From NCBI GenBank assembly GCA_037387425.1, contig JARRLC010000147.1, positions 1 to 7,848 of the forward strand: 7,848 bases of DNA, in the 5' to 3' direction. The notes under the pieces are model-generated. The model made no database searches and was not told the origin of the DNA. It saw only the letters and a program-made list of their open reading frames with translations. This stretch comes from JARRLC01 sp037387425. GTDB taxonomy: Bacteria > Pseudomonadota > Alphaproteobacteria > Rhizobiales > Rhodomicrobiaceae. The position numbers and the translations under genes were made by a program. Shown here piece after piece: positions 6,659 through 7,848 of this stretch (within the stretch, counting starts at the first letter, position 1; every line of letters begins with the position of its first letter).

Positions 6659-6700
6659 GCTTTCATGAGCGCAAAACCGGTTTCCACTTTTGCTGAAAGC
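6659..6700. repeat. RIME-like palindromic element upstream of pccB
   Basis: GCTTTCA (6659-6665) and GCAAAA (6671-6676) together mirror TTTTGCTGAAAGC (6688-6700), leaving a five-base bulge TGAGC on the left arm and an 11-base loop. The centre contains AAACCGGTTT, itself a perfect palindrome. The combination of TTTCAGCAAAAGTGG with AACCGGTTTTGCG is a common intergenic motif of Hyphomicrobiales, and its TTTCAGCAAAAGT core is shared with the 65-bp repeats elsewhere in this window. Confidence 0.65.
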
Positions 6701-6873
6701 GCTTTTGGCTACATACCACGCGCGCGGGTGAAGCTAAATGCACTTTCTGGTGGAAGGGGTAGGAGCGATTAGCCGGTGATATCGTTGAACTTAACCGTTC
6801 CGCTCATTATGAAAAACGCCAAAACCCGCAAAATTTCGCGTTGGATAAGGTTCACATTGTCTTGAGAAGCATG

Positions 6874-6896
6874 CGGTTTGAGTTTGACTCAAGCCG
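6874..6896. other. 10-bp near-perfect palindrome, possible operator or hairpin
   Basis: CGGTTTGAGT (6874-6883) pairs with ACTCAAGCCG (6887-6896) around TTG, with a single T-G pair. It overlaps the -35 hexamer TTGACT (6884-6889) of the candidate plus-strand promoter, the position where a repressor site would act. No regulator can be named from the sequence. Confidence 0.35.
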
Positions 6897-6913
6897 CCAT
6901 AAATGTGTATTGT
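6884..6913 (+). promoter_or_regulatory. Candidate plus-strand promoter
   Basis: TTGACT (6884-6889) and TATTGT (6908-6913) are separated by 18 bases, giving 5/6 and 4/6 matches to the sigma-70 hexamers. Transcription would begin around 6919-6920, which is the A of an ATG opening a 16-codon ORF. There is no annotated plus-strand gene before tRNA-Gly at 7289, so the product, if any, is unknown. Confidence 0.3.
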
Positions 6914-6956
6914 TGACTATGCAAGTAAGGATTCATCAGATCCTCAGCCCCTTGCT

Positions 6957-7005
6957 CCCAAAACAATAAAAAAAGGTCCGGGCCATTCCCCCCAGCCCGG
7001 ACCTT
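6957..7005 (-). terminator. Strong intrinsic terminator, minus-strand orientation
   Basis: AAGGTCCGGGC (6973-6983) and GCCCGGACCTT (6995-7005) form a perfect 11-bp, GC-rich stem with an 11-base loop. Read on the minus strand the stem is followed by a T-rich tract (CCTTTTTTTATTGTTTT), the classic Rho-independent form. On the plus strand the following bases are CCTCTGCCCC, so it would terminate poorly in that direction. No minus-strand gene lies directly upstream; the nearest is sua5, ending at 7414, about 400 bases away and beyond the oppositely oriented tRNA gene. Confidence 0.8.
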
Positions 7006-7250
7006 CCTCTGCCCCCCGGTCAATCAATATCGACCCGTTTAGCGTGGGTTGGATGTTCCTGCTCAAATGAGCCTTAACTGTGGCCAAGAACCGAACACCA
7101 CAAGTATCCTGAGAAGATGTTGCAAAAAAGCTATAAATACCCCCAACCTATAGTCGGATTTTCATGTGCGAAACATGTGCAAAGCAACTATAGCCACCCC
7201 CTGTGCAGCTTTTGCGGCCAGCCTCCAGTGTAGATAGAGATGAACGAGGG

Positions 7251-7278
7251 TTGATCTGGCGAGCGTTTGTGCTAAAGG
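7251..7278 (+). promoter_or_regulatory. Possible promoter of tRNA-Gly
   Basis: TTGATC (7251-7256) and TAAAGG (7273-7278), 16 bases apart, lie about 10 bases before the mature tRNA 5' end. Both are weak matches to consensus, so the placement rests mainly on position. Confidence 0.25.
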
Positions 7279-7288
7279 TTGAAGCAAT

Positions 7289-7362
7289 GCGGGTGTAGCT
7301 CAATGGTAGAGCCGCAGCTTCCCAAGCTGATGACGAGGGTTCGATTCCCTTCACCCGCTCCA
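7289..7362 (+). tRNA. tRNA-Gly (anticodon CCC)
   Basis: The 74-base gene folds as a standard cloverleaf. The acceptor stem is GCGGGTG/CACCCGC, seven perfect pairs, with discriminator T and an encoded CCA (7360-7362). The D-arm includes GCTCAATGGTAGAGC. The anticodon loop is TTCCCAA, placing CCC at 7321-7323, which reads GGG codons. The T-arm is GAGGG-TTCGATT-CCCTT. The gene stands alone, convergent with sua5. Its T-loop carries the uridine that TrmFO would methylate. Short ORFs over it, on the minus strand, are artefacts. Confidence 0.96.
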
Positions 7363-7413
7363 ATTTCTCCCATGATATCAATGAGATGCACCACGCACAA
7401 CGTTGAAAGCGTG

Positions 7414-7848
7414 TTAAATGCTGCTATCCGGCTTCTCCCGAGGGGCGGCTGCGCGACGCAAACGGTCGTTGATGGCCTCGCCCAACCCTTCATCCGGCAC
7501 AGGAGCAACGGCGATCGCGGGGGCGCCGCTCGCGTCCAACGCGCGCAAATGGGCGAAGAGATTGGCGGCGGCTTCACGCAGATCGCCGCGTTCGCTGAGG
7601 TTGAGAAATACCGTGTCGCTATCGGCGTTGCTGGGCGCGTTGCAAAACTCTGCTCCAAACGCCAGGAAAGCCTCTCCTGGCTGCGGTGACGTCGCATTTA
7701 GCCGCACTCCGGCGCGCGGCGCATAATGCGAGGTGAGCATGCCAGGCGCTTGCGGTTTGCCCGGCCCACCGCCGACCTCACCGGGAAACGACAAGGGCCG
7801 CCCAAGCGCCTCTTCCAGCTTAAAACGCGCCACCGCTCCCGCACGCAA
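7414..7848 (-). CDS. sua5: Threonylcarbamoyl-AMP synthase, Sua5 type (C-terminal part; 5' end outside window)
   Basis: Sua5 makes threonylcarbamoyl-AMP from threonine, bicarbonate and ATP, the first step of the t6A37 modification of ANN-decoding tRNAs. Only the last 144 codons are present; the frame is open at 7848. The fragment starts with LRAGAVARFKLEEALG, matching the end of the catalytic YrdC-like domain. It then shows APGMLTSHYAPRA, the linker segment typical of two-domain Sua5 proteins as opposed to the single-domain TsaC. A C-terminal Sua5 domain of alpha/beta character follows, ending with GLGEAINDRLRRAA, which is conserved near the end of the family. The stop is TAA at 7416-7414. A 5-bp inverted repeat right after the stop (CACGC/GCGTG, 7392-7413) lacks a T-tract, so transcripts may run on antisense to the tRNA gene. 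Confidence 0.9.
   Translation of the reverse strand: MRAGAVARFKLEEALGRPLSFPGEVGGGPGKPQAPGMLTSHYAPRAGVRLNATSPQPGEAFLAFGAEFCNAPSNADSDTVFLNLSERGDLREAAANLFAHLRALDASGAPAIAVAPVPDEGLGEAINDRLRRAAAPREKPDSSI

Larger units (their letters stand above)
6558..7288. other. Gene-poor stretch between pccB and tRNA-Gly
   Basis: These 731 bases hold no convincing protein gene. Contents in order: the pccB leader (6558-6650, with TATGAT on the minus strand near 6620 but no good -35), a RIME-like palindrome (6659-6700), about 150 bases in which I see little beyond a poor TTGAAC/TATGAA pair at 6785-6813, a near-palindrome (6874-6896), a candidate plus-strand promoter and 16-codon leader-like ORF (6884-6969), a strong minus-strand terminator (6957-7005), a paired CATGTGC motif (7163-7180), and the tRNA promoter region. 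The base composition is less GC-rich than in the flanking genes, by eye. Confidence 0.7.

Noticed and set aside
6903..7070. 55-codon plus-strand ORF (MCIVDYASKDSS...WMFLLK)
   Set aside because: It has no ribosome-binding site, spans the perfect terminator hairpin and shows no recognisable domain. It is probably chance, though conservation in relatives would reopen it.
7118..7234. 38-codon plus-strand ORF (MLQKSYKYPQP...) with CAKH and CSFCG
   Set aside because: The Cys/His pattern recalls a zinc knuckle, but there is no properly spaced ribosome-binding site, and the length is within chance expectation.
7148..7381. 77-residue minus-strand ORF containing VKGIEPSSSAWEAAALPLSY
   Set aside because: It is the antisense translation of tRNA-Gly, a well-known spurious protein in databases. 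The related minus-strand frame with GAGEGNRTLVISLGSCGST and the plus-strand frame with GCSSMVEPQLPKLMTRVRF are the same artefact.

Overview
The window reads as chromosomal DNA of an alphaproteobacterium, most likely Hyphomicrobiales (Rhizobiales)-like. The evidence is the style of the protein sequences (TrmFO, PccB, IspG, Sua5), a tRNA-Gly(CCC) gene of the form common in that group, and intergenic palindromes resembling rhizobial intergenic mosaic elements. No phage, transposase, CRISPR or defence gene was seen. The genes are housekeeping; the unusual content lies between them and in one broken gene.

Layout. At 1-62 lies an inverted copy of a 65-bp repeat, cut by the window edge. A two-gene minus-strand operon follows: ispG (start 2290, MEP isoprenoid pathway) and a PldB-like alpha/beta hydrolase (1037-63), 12 bp apart. 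ispG is split by a frameshift near 1700, at a perfect 7-bp hairpin; both halves are otherwise intact. The stretch 2291-2659 holds the ispG ribosome-binding site, a candidate promoter, two exact-period tandem copies of the 65-bp repeat and a 39-bp palindrome. Next is a minus-strand lipoprotein of unrecognised family (3313-2660) with a possible Cys-His-Asp arrangement. It is divergent from trmFO (3433-4860, plus), the folate-dependent tRNA m5U54 methyltransferase.

trmFO converges on pccB (6557-5025, minus), the carboxyltransferase subunit of propionyl-CoA carboxylase. Between their 3' ends is an array of five 38-bp units, each carrying a hairpin; the first unit encodes the last residues of TrmFO. 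Upstream of pccB is a gene-poor stretch of about 730 bp with a RIME-like palindrome, a 10-bp near-palindrome, a candidate promoter with a short leader-like ORF, and a strong intrinsic terminator pointing along the minus strand with no recognised gene to terminate. The window closes with tRNA-Gly(CCC) (plus) and the C-terminal part of a Sua5-type threonylcarbamoyl-AMP synthase (minus, running off the edge).

How the genes relate. TrmFO (m5U54), Sua5 (t6A37) and tRNA-Gly share a tRNA theme but are not one operon. IspG and PccB serve isoprenoid synthesis and propionyl-CoA use. No new multi-gene system is evident. The observations most worth following are the ispG lesion, the 38-bp hairpin array, the 65-bp repeat family around the ispG operon, and the orphan minus-strand terminator.
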